This document shows, in pieces, positions 9,075 to 19,444 of a stretch of 64,000 nucleotides of DNA (its first letter is position 1; each line of letters starts with the position of its first letter). Where the stretch lies: the NCBI RefSeq assembly GCF_000687475.1, contig NC_057318.1, positions 5,642,001 to 5,706,000 on the forward strand, read 5' to 3'. The position numbers and the translations under genes were made by a program. Source of the stretch: Ustilaginoidea virens. Its lineage: Eukaryota; Ascomycota; Sordariomycetes; Hypocreales; Clavicipitaceae. The notes beneath the pieces were generated by a model. The model ran no database searches and was not told the origin of the DNA. It saw only the letters and a program-made list of their open reading frames with translations.

Positions 9075-12000
9075 CTATAGGGATTGCAGCCCTAATAGCT
9101 GCCGAAATATAGGGAATTTCGGGCTTGGAAGTGGTTTGGTGAGTCCATCCGCAGGCATATCTATCGTAGGTAAATAAGATATTTTTACCAGGCCACCGTA
9201 GGCCTTCTCACGTATATACCGGAATTTAAGCAAGGTATGCTTGGTGCGGGCATACTGATTTAGGTCATTTGCATTAGAAATAGACCCTTGGTTATCGCAG
9301 TATAGTGGTATCGGGCGTTGAATATCGACCTGGATTTCTTTAAATAAATTAGATATCCACTCCACTTCGCGAATTGCCTCAAGTATTATATCAGACTCGG
9401 CTTCAAGCGTTAATAAAACCACAGTCGAAGACCGTTTTGACCTCTAGCTAATAGGCCCACCATTTAAGGTAGTAAGATAACCACCAGTGGACTTAGAAGT
9501 CAGCCGGCATCCAGCAAAATCGCTATCAGAAAATGCAGCTAATACTACGGTAGCTTTAGCGGCTCGGTAACAAATGGCTATATTTGCCGTACCAGCTAAG
9601 TAGCGAAAAGCGCCCTTAGCAGCATTAAGCTGTGTAGTGGAAGCCTATTGCATATATCATGATAGGTATTGCATTGGAAAGGCAAGGTCAGGTCTTGATA
9701 TTATCATCAACTATATCGATATCCCTACTAGCTGCTGGAATAAGTGTTAATTACTAGCATCCAGCGGCATATCGTCAGCCTCAGCAAGTATACCGGGCTA
9801 TAGCAGGATTAGATGCGGTCGTACGTCCTTAAGGTTGAATTTCTTAAGGACTTCCGCAATAAATTGCGATTAGTGCAGCCATAATAGGCCCTTTTCTCTA
9901 TCCCTAATAATCTACACTCTAAGAAAGAAAGAGGTAGGTCCTCGGTCTTCTATAGTATAAACCTTATGGAACTTAGTCTTAAGCTGGTCAATATAGCTAA
10001 AATCCAGACCAATAATCAAGCAGTCATCCATATAGGTTATAATAAAGGTATGCATTCCTTTATTATAGAAGACGGCAGCATTAGAAAGTAACGGCTTAAA
10101 ACCCTCTTACACTAGAAGGTCTTTTAACTGTAACTGCCACTCGCGAGGGCCTTATTTTAGCCTATATAAGGCTTTCTTTAACAGTATGGCCTGTAATGCA
10201 GAGGGGTTATATCCAACCTTAGTAAGTAAGGCTAGAAGTCGATAACGCTGCTGGTCAGACCATAAGGCTAGGTTAGGTAAGAGTAGGCTTTCTACAAATT
10301 CTAGAAAACCAGCTGGAATTTCCATATAAATCGTCTCTAGTAATTCACTATTTAGAAAGGCACTAATAAAGTCGATCTGCTCTATTTCCTAGTTATTTAT
10401 AGCAGCAAGAGCAAGGATAATCCTCCATATTGGTGGGATCGAAGTAGAGGCATAGGTTTCCGTAAAGTCTTGCCTAGATACCTATATAAAGCCTTTGATA
10501 ACTAATCGTGCCTTATATTTAACCGGGTTATTATTTGCATCTTTCTTTATACGAAAAACAGGCCGGTTACGCAATATCTTCCTACTAGTAGGAATACTAG
10601 CCTTTAGTATAAATTGGAAGATATTTAAGTCGATTAATTACTCGAATTCCAAAAATAAGGCCTTAACCTAGCTATCCTTATGTGGGCTATATAAGACTTC
10701 CTTCTAGCTATTAGGCATACCTTCTAGGGCCCGTTTTGCAGCCTTAATCTTTACTGTACAGTAAATATCGTATATTTGCTGGTAAAAAGCATAGGAAGGG
10801 GGGAAATCCTGTGTGGGAGCCTCTGGGGGGCTGCCTAGGTATCCGAAAATCTAGTCGTTTTTCGGCTAGGTGGGTGGGAAAGCACCCTATTGGTCAGTCT
10901 ATAGGACAGACTATTGGTTAGACTGTTGGTCAGCCTATAGGTCTAAAAGTGACCTATAGTATCTATAACCTAGGATACCTTACACGTCTCGTATCTATAG
11001 CTGCATTCTTCCTCGAATTCTACCCCTAGTAGCCCTAACCTAGTATAGCTAAATAGGCACCTTTTCTGTTACTCGAAACATTTTCTCCCACGGTCTCTTA
11101 TTTAAGGCGATATCTAGACTCTCGAATTTCAGATATTCTAATATAGGTAGCGTTTTACTATAGCGAAATGCTGCATTTACTAAGAAGCCGGGCGAAAAGG
11201 CAGAATCTATTATATTGGAAAGTCGCAGAAAATCAGTGTGTGTAGGGCTTTAAGATTCAGACCATTAAAAATTTGTTGTGTAGGGCAAGTCAGAATTTTC
11301 ACTTATATAGGTTATACCCACTTTTGTGATAGATTCGGAAAATCTCTATAGTTAAGATTCCTAGTGACGAGAGCTTTCTGCATTTCCTAGCATTTGCAGC
11401 CTTTTTATATAAGAAAAAGGCGCATTTTCTTTAGCCGGTGAAAAAGGACCGTCTTGCCTAAGCTGAAAAGCTGAGTTAGGCTAAAGCGATTTAGAATCGA
11501 AAGACGGCGAATTACTAGGAAATATTGCAGAGTGCTGCGGCGGGCTAATTGGTGGGAGGCCTACTGGTTATAGTAGGCCTATTGGTTGTAGTGGATCTGT
11601 GTGCTGTATTAGGCCTATTAGTTATGGTGGGCCCGTGGGCTGTATTGGATCTGTGGCCTATGGTAGGCCTATGCCTTCGGCTACGCCTGAAATAGGCATA
11701 TTTAGGCGAGGCGACTTCCAAATAGGCTCTTCCAAGGCAATTTGGTCGTTATTTACCCCCTTTAAAATAGAAGACGGTAGAAAGTCGAATTTGCCCTTTA
11801 GGCCACTTAAAATAGGGCCTATACCTTTATTTTGGTAGGTAAAAGTAATAAAAGAGGTCTTAGTGACGACCCGGCGATATAAGATATAGACGAGGTAGGT
11901 GCCATTACCTAGCGTAGCTAGTAACCTACCTGACTCGGTCCGGGGGGCCAGTTTATGGCTAATAACCCGTTTTTCTAGAGGGATTAGCACCTCTACAGCC

Positions 12001-14777
12001 GCACCAATAGCCCTGAAGCTAATAAGGTCGGGTAGGTAGTAGTATATAATTTCCGGAAAGTCCTTCTTTAATTCCTCGAAAGGTGACGAGGAACGGTTTA
12101 TAACTGCTATTAGATTTACTAAGGTAGTAATACTAAGAATCACTACAGACCAAAAGTAAGAAGGTAACTGAGACTAAAGCATAGTAGCTCTAAGTCGGTC
12201 AATAATAACCCATATAGAGCGTTCTACTAACCTATTTTGCTTATAAATATAAGGGGAAGAGGTTAAAAAATCTATACCCTTAAGAGCTAGCTAGGCTGTA
12301 ATAACATCGTTGATTTCCTTACCACCATCATAATAAAATTCAATAGCTGATTTGCTATAGCGATTCCAAAGACCTTAGAAGAACCCCTATAATACTAGGA
12401 ATACCGTAGGTCCCTCCTTATTAGGTAGTAAATATACCTAACGGAAGCGTGATTTCCGGTCAACTAAAATGAGGCAGATAGGGCGTTTATTGTATGGAAG
12501 AGGATTAATTTGGAAAATATCACCCTCTATAATATCCAAATAGTGCATCGGGTCTGGTATAGCCCCTAATGTAAAACGCCGAACTGACTTTGCCTTTTTA
12601 CAGGCGATATAGTTGAAATCAGAATCCTTTACCTTACTGAGATTAGGTAACCCTGTGGTTGATGCATAGGTTTTCTTTAAAAGTTAGATTCCAATATGCC
12701 CAAGCCGGATATGCCAAAGTCCGGCTAATAATAGCAGCTTTTGATATTCTGTATCAGCAGCTGGTATTGGGGCAGGGTTGAGGGCGACCGGGGCCCTCTG
12801 TAGTGGTTGGGCTGTATTAGGAATAGCAGCCTCTGTTGGTACCACCGAAAAACCAGGACTAACTAGTAGGTCAGCTAGTAGGATTTCTTGCGAATTAGCT
12901 GGTGGAAGTAGAAGGTCCGAGTCAGCTGGTAGGGTAGGTAAATCCTCTAGCAGGGGATATTCCTCGTATTCTTCTAGGTTAGCTAGGGCAGGTATTTCGA
13001 CCGAGATATTATATATAGCCAGGTGATTTTAGCTGGTATAGTATAAAAACGGCGAATCTACCCCTTTTTATTATAAAAAGAAGCCATACTTCTTAAAATT
13101 AAGAAGCCCAATACACTTATTATTACTATTAACTAGGCTTTGGCCCTAAATACTGCCACGATTCAGATAGTGTTTAACGCCGCTAAAGATATTAATATCA
13201 AAAGCTGGTATAAAGAGGGCGTTAGTTAGCTCTAAGGTGCCCTACTGAGGTGGGTTGGTGCCCTATAGCACGGTAAAACGCGCTATGCCCCACCTACTGG
13301 GCTTGATTGGGCCACCACCTATGCTGATAACTGGTCTATTTCCGGTATAGTATTAGAAGTAGGTAAAATGCTTTTTATCGTTGATGATATGCACTATAGA
13401 ACTAGTATCGTAGAGCAAAGAATCTATTAGCGTTTTCCCACCGGATTATGCACTATAGCTGGTAGCTAGGAATTGCATACATTCGCGGTCCTAGAAGGAA
13501 GAATAGGCTATCTTATTAGGTATAAGACTTAGAGTGTTATAATTCCCTAATATAAAGGAATCAACAGTCTTTTCCTTTTCGTCGGTCTTTTATGGGGTAT
13601 CTGCTTTATTAGCTGAATCTTTCTTTTCTTTCTTCTTCTTATTTTCCGGCTTACCCTATGTAGCTAAAGAAGACCCTTATTAGGTAGAAGACCCCTGTTT
13701 CTTTTTATTGGCGTTAGTGGTAGTATTTTTACCACCCTTGCTAGTGTTGTTACTAGCTGGCTTACTACTATTGTTAGTAGCGGCACCCTTGACCTTTACG
13801 AGGTGGGTGGTAGCCCTTACTACTAATAATCCTTTAATGCATTATTCTTCCAGTAAATCAACCATATAAAATTGCAGGTTAATATTTAATGTATTTCCCT
13901 AAGTATAGGCGATTCTCATCATTATACGGTGCCGTTCTGCCTACTGAAAAAAGACCCCTTCTACAGCATGTAAATACTGGCTGATTTGGTCGAAAGGTTA
14001 TATATGGGAGCCTAAAATTTACAGCCTGGATAGGTAGCTATTAAAGGAGGCATTAAAAGATTCTAAGGTACCCTTATAGCCTGTAAAATTTAGTTAATAG
14101 AAGGCAGGGTATAGGTGGGTCCGCTGTACGTCTGATGAGTGAGAATACTATTTGGTAAGTAACGTAAAGGCTGACTCTGGGTCAGTGCACCAATTGATAG
14201 CGGCAGCTGGTCCTTCTGTGCAACTATTCTTAATAAGTAATAGTAAAAGTGCTTGCTCTGAATCGTTAAACTTACTAGCAATAGAAGGTTCTTCGATAAA
14301 TTTAGCGATATTAAATGCCCTAAGTTGAATCATAAGGGCCTGTTTCCATTAGTCGAAGTTAGATGCCCCCCTTAGCTTTTAGGATTCCTGGAATCCGTTG
14401 GCTGTTTTAGCTAGTTCCTTAATAGCTATAGCGCTAACTTAGCTGCTAATGCTGGATGGAACCGGTAGGGGTTGCTGGGCTTTGGGTAGTGATAGTGGGT
14501 TATTTCCTTTACCTACAGGGGTTTAGAAGGTATCCACATCCATTATATCCTGGGATGGTGGGCTAGTAGCAGGCTTAATTAGTCTGTCTACTAAGGTGCC
14601 CACCTTATCAGCCAAGAAATCGATTTTTAAGTTTATTCGATTAAATTTATGACTGAATTCTTTTCTCATTTCCTATTGGTCTTCCCTGAGCTAGGCAATT
14701 TCCTGGTTATTATCAGATTCCTCTACCTCTGCTGTATAGCTTGGGTTATCGGCGGTAGGAATGTTCTGACTGGCCAT
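9075..14777 (-). pseudogene. A2 gag-pol polyprotein, inactivated
   Basis: The minus strand reads from an ATG at 14777 (MASQN...) through Gag (about 14777-13560), protease (near 13410), integrase (about 12720-12130), linker, reverse transcriptase (about 10640-9900) and RNase H, ending in LLGLQSL at 9075. Recognisable open stretches include the last RNase H segment (9075-9422) with CDNQGSISNANDLNQYARTK, and the integrase-to-linker part (11658-12143). The Gag segment 14148-14333 reads MIQLRAFNIAKFIEEPSIAS. Numerous TAG/TAA codons sit at expected Trp and Gln positions. Same role and domain order as A1; no intact ORF longer than about 160 codons survives. Confidence 0.87.
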
Positions 14778-15077
14778 TATAGGAAGAGAAAAGGTGCCAA
14801 AAAGTCTTAAAAATGCGAAGAAAATCAAGACTGAAAATCTAGATAAAACTAGAAGAAAACTGCGTTAAGGAGTAATCTATAGAAAATCCTTAGAAAATCC
14901 TATTGAAAAGGATATATTGCAGCTTGGTGTGGTAGCTGGGTTCCTAAATCTGGGATGATCAGTCCCTTACTGCAGATTAGTAATATCGTTAGTTAGATTT
15001 CTGGAAGGTTAGCTGCCAAATGCATTAAAATCCTAAGTTAGCGTAAAAAAGTCTTAAGCTAGAAGCCTTGAGACACC

Positions 15078-15089
15078 GGGCTCATAACC
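15078..15089 (-). other. Primer binding site of A2 (half tRNA-iMet type)
   Basis: gggctcataacc directly abuts the 5' LTR (minus strand). It is the same 12 bases as in A1, A3 and B1. Confidence 0.8.
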
Positions 15090-15815
15090 TATTGCAAAAT
15101 GGTGATTCAGAACACTGTTGGAAATGTACTGGATACCGACAGTGGCGTATAAGGCGTTGCAGAATAAAACAAAGAGCTAGTTAAAGATTTAAAGCGCACA
15201 AGAGGTTGACCAGAGTAAAGATGTCAGGGAAATCTGATTCTAATTGTTGGTAACTATTCTAGCTAGAAAGAGGGAATTTTGGGCATATTTCTACCATCTT
15301 GAAAAAGTGGTTGAAAATAATGAAAAACCGCAAAAATAGCGAAAAACCCGACGAAAAGTCGGTCTGCCTAACCGTGCCCAGTCTGTGCCCAATATCCTAC
15401 CCAGTGCATACCCAACCAAGCCCAGTGGCTTATAGCGGTGTGCCGGATGCCCTATAACAGCCTGCCGTACGGGCCGGAAGCCCTATATCGGTCTGCCGTA
15501 AATGACCGGTGTAGCGGGTGACTGTATGTAGAAGGCCGAAAGTGCTGGTATTAGCAAGGTTTGCCCATTTGGTAATCCCGTAGAAATGCGCCGCCTGTTG
15601 TGGGCCCTGTGGCCCGCTGTGACCGGCCGCTGTGGCCGGCTGTGGGGCGCTGTGCCGGTGCCGTGACCGGCGCTGTGGCCCACTGTAATCGGCGTTGTGG
15701 GGCGCTGTGCCCCACCGTAGCGCCTGGTATAGCCACCGCGATATCTCAACGTAGAGACGTCGTACGGTAGCGAGACCAGTACCAAAATACAGCTAAAAAG
15801 GCGCTGATTTCAACA
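15090..15815 (-). repeat. 5' LTR of A2 (726 bp)
   Basis: Nearly identical to the 8262-8987 copy, same length, and flanked on the right by the ggtat duplication. Confidence 0.92.
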
Positions 15816-15961
15816 GGTATATACGTGAGAAGGCCCACGGTGGCCTGGTAAAAATATCTTATTTACCCACGACAGATATGCCTGCGGATGGACTCACCAA
15901 ACCACTTCCAAGCCCGAAATTCCCCATATTTCGGCAATTATTAGGGCTGCAATCCCTATAA
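15816..15961 (+). pseudogene. A1 RNase H C-terminus (resumed after A2)
   Basis: The A1 frame resumes with YIREKAHGGLVKISYLP, then DMPADGLTKPLPSPKF, and ends LLGLQSL with a TAA at 15959-15961. This is the same C-terminus as in A2 and A3. The position confirms that A2 split a contiguous A1 pol gene. Confidence 0.9.
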
Positions 15962-16026
15962 TTTTTTTCTTTTTTACGGGACTTCTTTCTTTTATTCTAA
16001 CGCTAGGATTAGCCATGTTGCTAATC

Positions 16027-16034
16027 AGAGGGGG
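16027..16034 (+). other. Polypurine tract of A1
   Basis: AGAGGGGG immediately precedes the 3' LTR. The same tract precedes the 3' LTRs of A2, A3, B1 and B2. Confidence 0.85.
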
Positions 16035-16748
16035 TGTTGAAATCAGCGCCTTTTTAGCTGTATTTTGGTACTGGTCTCGCCACCATACGACGTTTCTGCG
16101 TTGAGATATCGCGGTGGCTATACCAGGCGCTATGGTGGGGCACAGCGCCCCACAACGCCGATTACAGTGGGCCACAGCGCCGGTCACGGCACCGGTACAG
16201 CGACCCACATCCGGCCACAGCGGCCGGTCACAGTGGGCCACAGGGCCCACAACAGGCGGCGCATTTCTACGGGATTACCAAATGGGCAAATCAGCACTTT
16301 CGGCCTTCTACATACAGTCACCCGCTACACCGCGCCTTTACGGCACACCGATATAGGGCTTCCGGCCCGTACGGCAGGCTGTTATAGGGCATCCGGCACA
16401 CCGCTACAAGCCACTGGGCTTGGTTGGGTAGGCATTGGATAGGATATTGGGCACAGACTGGGCACGGTTGGGCAGACCGACTTTTCGTCGGTTTTTTTCG
16501 CTATTTTTGCGGTTTTTCATTATTTTCAACCACTTTTTCAAGATAGTAGAAATATGCCCAAAATTCCCTCTTTCTAGCTAGAATAGTCACCAACAATTAG
16601 AATCAGATTTCCCTGACATCTTTGCTCTGGTCAACCTCTTGTGCGTTTTTAATCTTTAACCAGCTTGTTTTATTCTGCAACGCCTTGTACGCCACTGTCG
16701 GTACTTAGTATACTTTCCAACAGTGTTCTGAGTCACCATTTTGCAACA
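16035..16748 (+). repeat. 3' LTR of A1 (714 bp)
   Basis: Starts TGTTGAAATC and ends TTGCAACA. It differs from the 5' LTR at about three transition sites and is followed by the acttc duplication. Confidence 0.93.
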
Positions 16749-17362
16749 ACTTCCATGATAGTATTATCAGGGTATTAATGCGCTATCTGCTTGGGTAGCT
16801 TAGCAATAATCGACCGATTAAAGGTAATTAATAACTATATATAAGCCTGCGTGATATCCTATATCCAAAGGAAGAGACCGTGAGACTATTGCAATAAGGG
16901 GGCTATTAATAGTAGTAACCGTTAACTAGCCTATTAGATTATAGGGGACTAAGTCAATATTAATCGTTTCTTATTATCACTATAACCTTATATCATAAGC
17001 CTAGCACCCTTACTGGTAATAGTGATAGTGGCCTGGCTTGATTAGAGCTAGTAGCTGGCGATGGATATGTTGCGGCTGTAGGTATTATTGATGATGTCTC
17101 GGCTGTAGGTATTATCGCGGCTAGAGGTGCGGCTGTAGCTGGTATCCTGACTTTTATCCGGCCGGGGCGGGCCGGGCCTTCGGTATAGATGATATCTTCG
17201 GCATCGTTAGGGTTGTGGTTATATAGCTTGACGACCGTTAACCGGAACTTAACTAGGCTATATGGCATCTGTATGATGTAGGTCTTACTATCGAGGCTGA
17301 TTAGCCGGTACGGCCCGTACTATCTACCCTTTTCTCTCTATACCTATATATCTAATTGTAGG
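16749..17362 (-). pseudogene. C1 pol fragment: integrase C-terminus to reverse transcriptase
   Basis: The minus strand matches C2 48600-49560. From right to left it contains the integrase C-terminal segment VKFRLTVVKLYNHNPNDAED with the following Pro/Ala-rich tail (16993-17268). It then jumps to reverse-transcriptase sequence equivalent to QSPIIQRASQRLL and LNRSIIAKLPKQIAH of C2. About 300 bp present in C2 between these parts is missing, with the junction near 16990. Frequent TAG/TAA codons show inactivation. The fragment joins 1407-1624 on one side of A1 and 17701 on the far side of the solo LTR. Confidence 0.82.
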
Positions 17363-17700
17363 TGTTGATATAAACTCGGGGTACCCAGTTATACGTAGAG
17401 TCGCGCGCGTGGTATTATGTACCGTAGGGTCACCGGTCAAAGGTATGGTTCTTCTTTGATTATGACTGACTAACTAAAAGGAAAGAAAGGAAGCAAAAGA
17501 GATATTACACGATGTGGCCTTTTTGTGCGTGCCGTAGTCACGTGCATCGGCGCGGTCGGGCCGGGCTGCCTGCGTGCCCTACCGGGCTCAGGGGCACAGG
17601 GGTAAAAGGGGCAAAAGTGGCCACATCGTGCCCAACGGGTGTGCGCGGCACATTCGTCGCAATATGCCCAATTGGGCACCTTGCGACAGCGATTCCGACA
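17363..17700 (-). repeat. Solo LTR of family C (338 bp) inside C1
   Basis: It starts TGTTGATATA and ends GATTCCGACA on the plus strand, so it is an LTR-C in minus orientation. The perfect duplication gtagg (17358-17362 and 17701-17705) shows it arrived as a separate insertion and then lost its internal region by LTR-LTR recombination. It is homologous to the LTRs of C2 (43982-44324 and 50999-51341). It contains an inverted repeat GTCGCAA...TTGCGAC around the palindrome GCCCAATTGGGC (about 17656-17687). Confidence 0.9.
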
Positions 17701-17988
17701 GTAGGGGTAGTCGGTGGATAGATTGCGTATCTAGGCCGTTCTATTAGGCAAGGGTATTGTAGACCTGGCGCTTGGCGAGGCATTTTTTAGCTTCGTCGGT
17801 AGCCTTTTATAACGTTAAGGCGCATTATAATACTAATAAGCTAGGAGGTAAATCATCCGTGAGTCGAGGATATACTCTAAAGACCAATAATATAGGCACT
17901 AGACCGTTAGGTCTAGCAGAATCGTTAACAGCCTTTACAGCAAGCTATAACTTCTATTCCTTTATTATTAGGTCGCCTACTTCGTTAT
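17701..17988 (-). pseudogene. C1 integrase C-terminal fragment
   Basis: The minus strand is collinear with C2 at about 48360-48620 (C2 translation GDLIIKEQKLQL, then a segment ending PRLTDDLPPSLL and RKATNEARKYL). It lies between the solo LTR and B1 and contains stop codons. It is part of the integrase domain that joins copia cDNA to host DNA. Confidence 0.8.
17984..17988. repeat. Target-site duplication of B1 (gttat), left copy
   Basis: gttat at 17984-17988 recurs at 24495-24499 immediately outside the B1 LTRs. Confidence 0.93.
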
Positions 17989-18194
17989 TGTTAAAATCCT
18001 ATAGTAGCCTACTAGGCTGCTGGCCTAATGCCCTACTGGCTTACTGACCTTCTAGTCCTTATACCGCCTCTTGGACTTACGGTAGTCTTACCAACCTTAG
18101 GCCTTTGCCTTTTACCTTAGGATTTTCAGTGGATTATTTACTGTATATCAAGTAAGGTAGGCCTTATTAAAAAAGGTGTGGCATTGCTAAATTA

Positions 18195-18297
18195 GCGTGG
18201 TGGGCCTACTAGTGTGGTGGCTAGTCCACTAGTGTGGTGGGTAGTCACTAGCGTGGTGGTTAGTCACTAGCGTGGTGGCTAGTTACTAGTGCGGTGG
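18195..18297 (+). repeat. Tandem 18-19-bp repeats in LTR-B
   Basis: The core ACTAGYGTGGTGG is repeated about six times. The same array lies in the 3' LTR near 23980-24082. An expanded array (one more unit) is in the B2 LTR at about 60665-60785. Confidence 0.85.
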
Positions 18298-18420
18298 TTA
18301 GGGTGGTTGAAAAGGCCCGATATAGTGGGGCTGCTGACGTATTATATACGTGGCAAAGCGAGCATTACGGGGAGCTTTTTTACTGGCTACCTTGGATGCC
18401 TGGGCCCACCCCTCCTTCGT

Positions 18421-18430
18421 GTATATATAG
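18421..18430 (+). promoter_or_regulatory. TATA-like box of LTR-B
   Basis: GTATATATAG lies in the middle of the LTR, downstream of the repeat array, which is the expected position for an LTR promoter. Function is inferred from position and sequence only. Confidence 0.5.
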
Positions 18431-18709
18431 GATAGCTTTCCCCCTTCTTTCTAGATAGTAGAAGGGCAGCACAATCGAGTCTGTTAATGCACTATATGCC
18501 TCTTAACTTCTTACCTTCCCTGCGTTTTCTGGTTATCTTATATTTGCCTTGCCTTTACACTTGCCCTGCTTTATAGCACTTGTATAGTCTTAGGACTTAG
18601 TGAAAAATCTAGTATTATACTAAGATTAGTTCACAGGTCGCAGACAGTCTTGTGCCATCTAGCTAGCTAGTAAGGCTTTGCTTTTATAGTGACCTTGAGA
18701 ATTGCAATA

Positions 18710-18721
18710 GGTTATGAGCCC
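18710..18721 (+). other. Primer binding site of B1 (half tRNA-iMet type)
   Basis: GGTTATGAGCCC immediately follows the LTR, complementary to the anticodon arm of initiator tRNA-Met. It is the same as in family A although the LTRs of the two families differ. Confidence 0.8.
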
Positions 18722-19444
18722 GGGTTTTTACTTCTTTGTTTTTACCCTACCTCTTTTGTGTTCACCCCTTGGTCTCTCTTGCTTATTAGTACTACTAATA
18801 TAGCTATCCTTTGGTATCCTTAGCTTACCCTTATTACCTTTGGCTTACCCTTTGTTACCTACAGTATTACCCTGCGGCAATCAACGGCGTACCCCCACGG
18901 CAACTTACGGCGTAACCTTACGGTATTCTTAGCGTAACCTTACGTTATTTTCGGCGTAACCTACGGCACCTACGGATTTTATAGTGTAATATTCTTTACA
19001 TTATACCACTGTATAACATCTTTTCCCCTAGTGCACGACTCTTACTGCACTATACGGCACCTGTTATACTCTCCCATTTATAGCACTTTTGGTACGGCAC
19101 TTACGGCACCTTTTTTATATTACGGCACCTACGGCACCTACGGCACCTAGCTTCTACGGCATTTACGGCACCTACGGCACTTACGGTACCTTTATATTAC
19201 GGCACCATATAAGCACCTTAAACACCAACGCTATAATACGGACTTGCACAACGCCTACGGCATTTGTGCTTTTATATTGAGACCTGCCGCTATACTCTGC
19301 AGTTATCTTTTTATAGTAGGCTACTAGCCACTATATTTACTAGCTGTCCAACTAGTTACTCGACTATTTTGCCAGCTATTTAGCTGGTTATTCATCTGTT
19401 CCTACAGCTATTGGCACCATTTTTAACGACTTTTAACCACTATA
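18722..19444 (+). other. B1 leader with TACGGCACC-type tandem repeats
   Basis: About 720 bp between the primer binding site and the ATG hold no coding domain. Two repeat blocks are visible: about 18885-18975 (units like GGCGTAACCTTAC) and about 19093-19206 (units like TACGGCACC). A small open frame at 19089-19280 is only a translation of the second block. The leader could carry packaging or translation signals; this is not demonstrable from the sequence. Confidence 0.7.

Larger units (their letters stand above)
8262..15815 (-). mobile_element. Element A2: full-length Ty1/copia retrotransposon nested in A1
   Basis: A 7554-bp minus-strand element with 726-bp LTRs at 8262-8987 and 15090-15815. 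It is inserted in the RNase H codons of A1 (host frame ...LLKFRY), with ggtat duplicated. Its LTRs form a subfamily slightly different from A1/A3: they have an extra dozen bases near gctggtattagcaagg, giving 726 instead of 714-715 bp. Thus an A element has landed inside another A element, in opposite orientation. Confidence 0.93.
1625..16748 (+). mobile_element. Element A1: full-length Ty1/copia retrotransposon, split by nested A2
   Basis: Two 714-bp LTRs (1625-2338 and 16035-16748) flank a copia gag-pol region in the order Gag, protease, integrase, reverse transcriptase, RNase H. The element is interrupted at 8262 by A2; removing A2 leaves a 7.6-kb element. The 5-bp duplication acttc flanks it on both sides. 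The two LTRs differ at only about three positions by eye (for example gatattagg/gatattggg and ctgatatc/ctgacatc). All are C/T or G/A changes, so the insertion is young although the coding region is already dead. Confidence 0.93.
17989..18709 (+). repeat. 5' LTR of B1 (721 bp), with promoter
   Basis: Starts TGTTAAAATC and ends TTGCAATA. A TATA-like box GTATATATAG lies at 18421-18430. Upstream of it (18195-18297) are about six tandem units of CTAGYGTGGTGG-like sequence, spaced 18-19 bp, a likely enhancer or binding-site array. The LTR would drive transcription of the element. Confidence 0.93.

Noticed and set aside
16065..16442. 125-codon ORF (also at 1655-2032, 29396-29773, 36200-36577) repeated in several copies
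   Set aside because: It lies wholly inside LTR-A and arises from the low-stop GC-rich block. Open frames exist on both strands, no domain is recognisable, and its conservation follows from LTR identity.
17772..18047. 91-codon plus-strand ORF running across the B1 border
   Set aside because: Antisense to the C1 integrase fragment and continuing into the B1 LTR; a chance frame.
18195..18297. Evenly spaced direct repeats resembling a CRISPR array
   Set aside because: The units are short, there are no unique spacers, and the array sits inside a retrotransposon LTR of a fungal genome.
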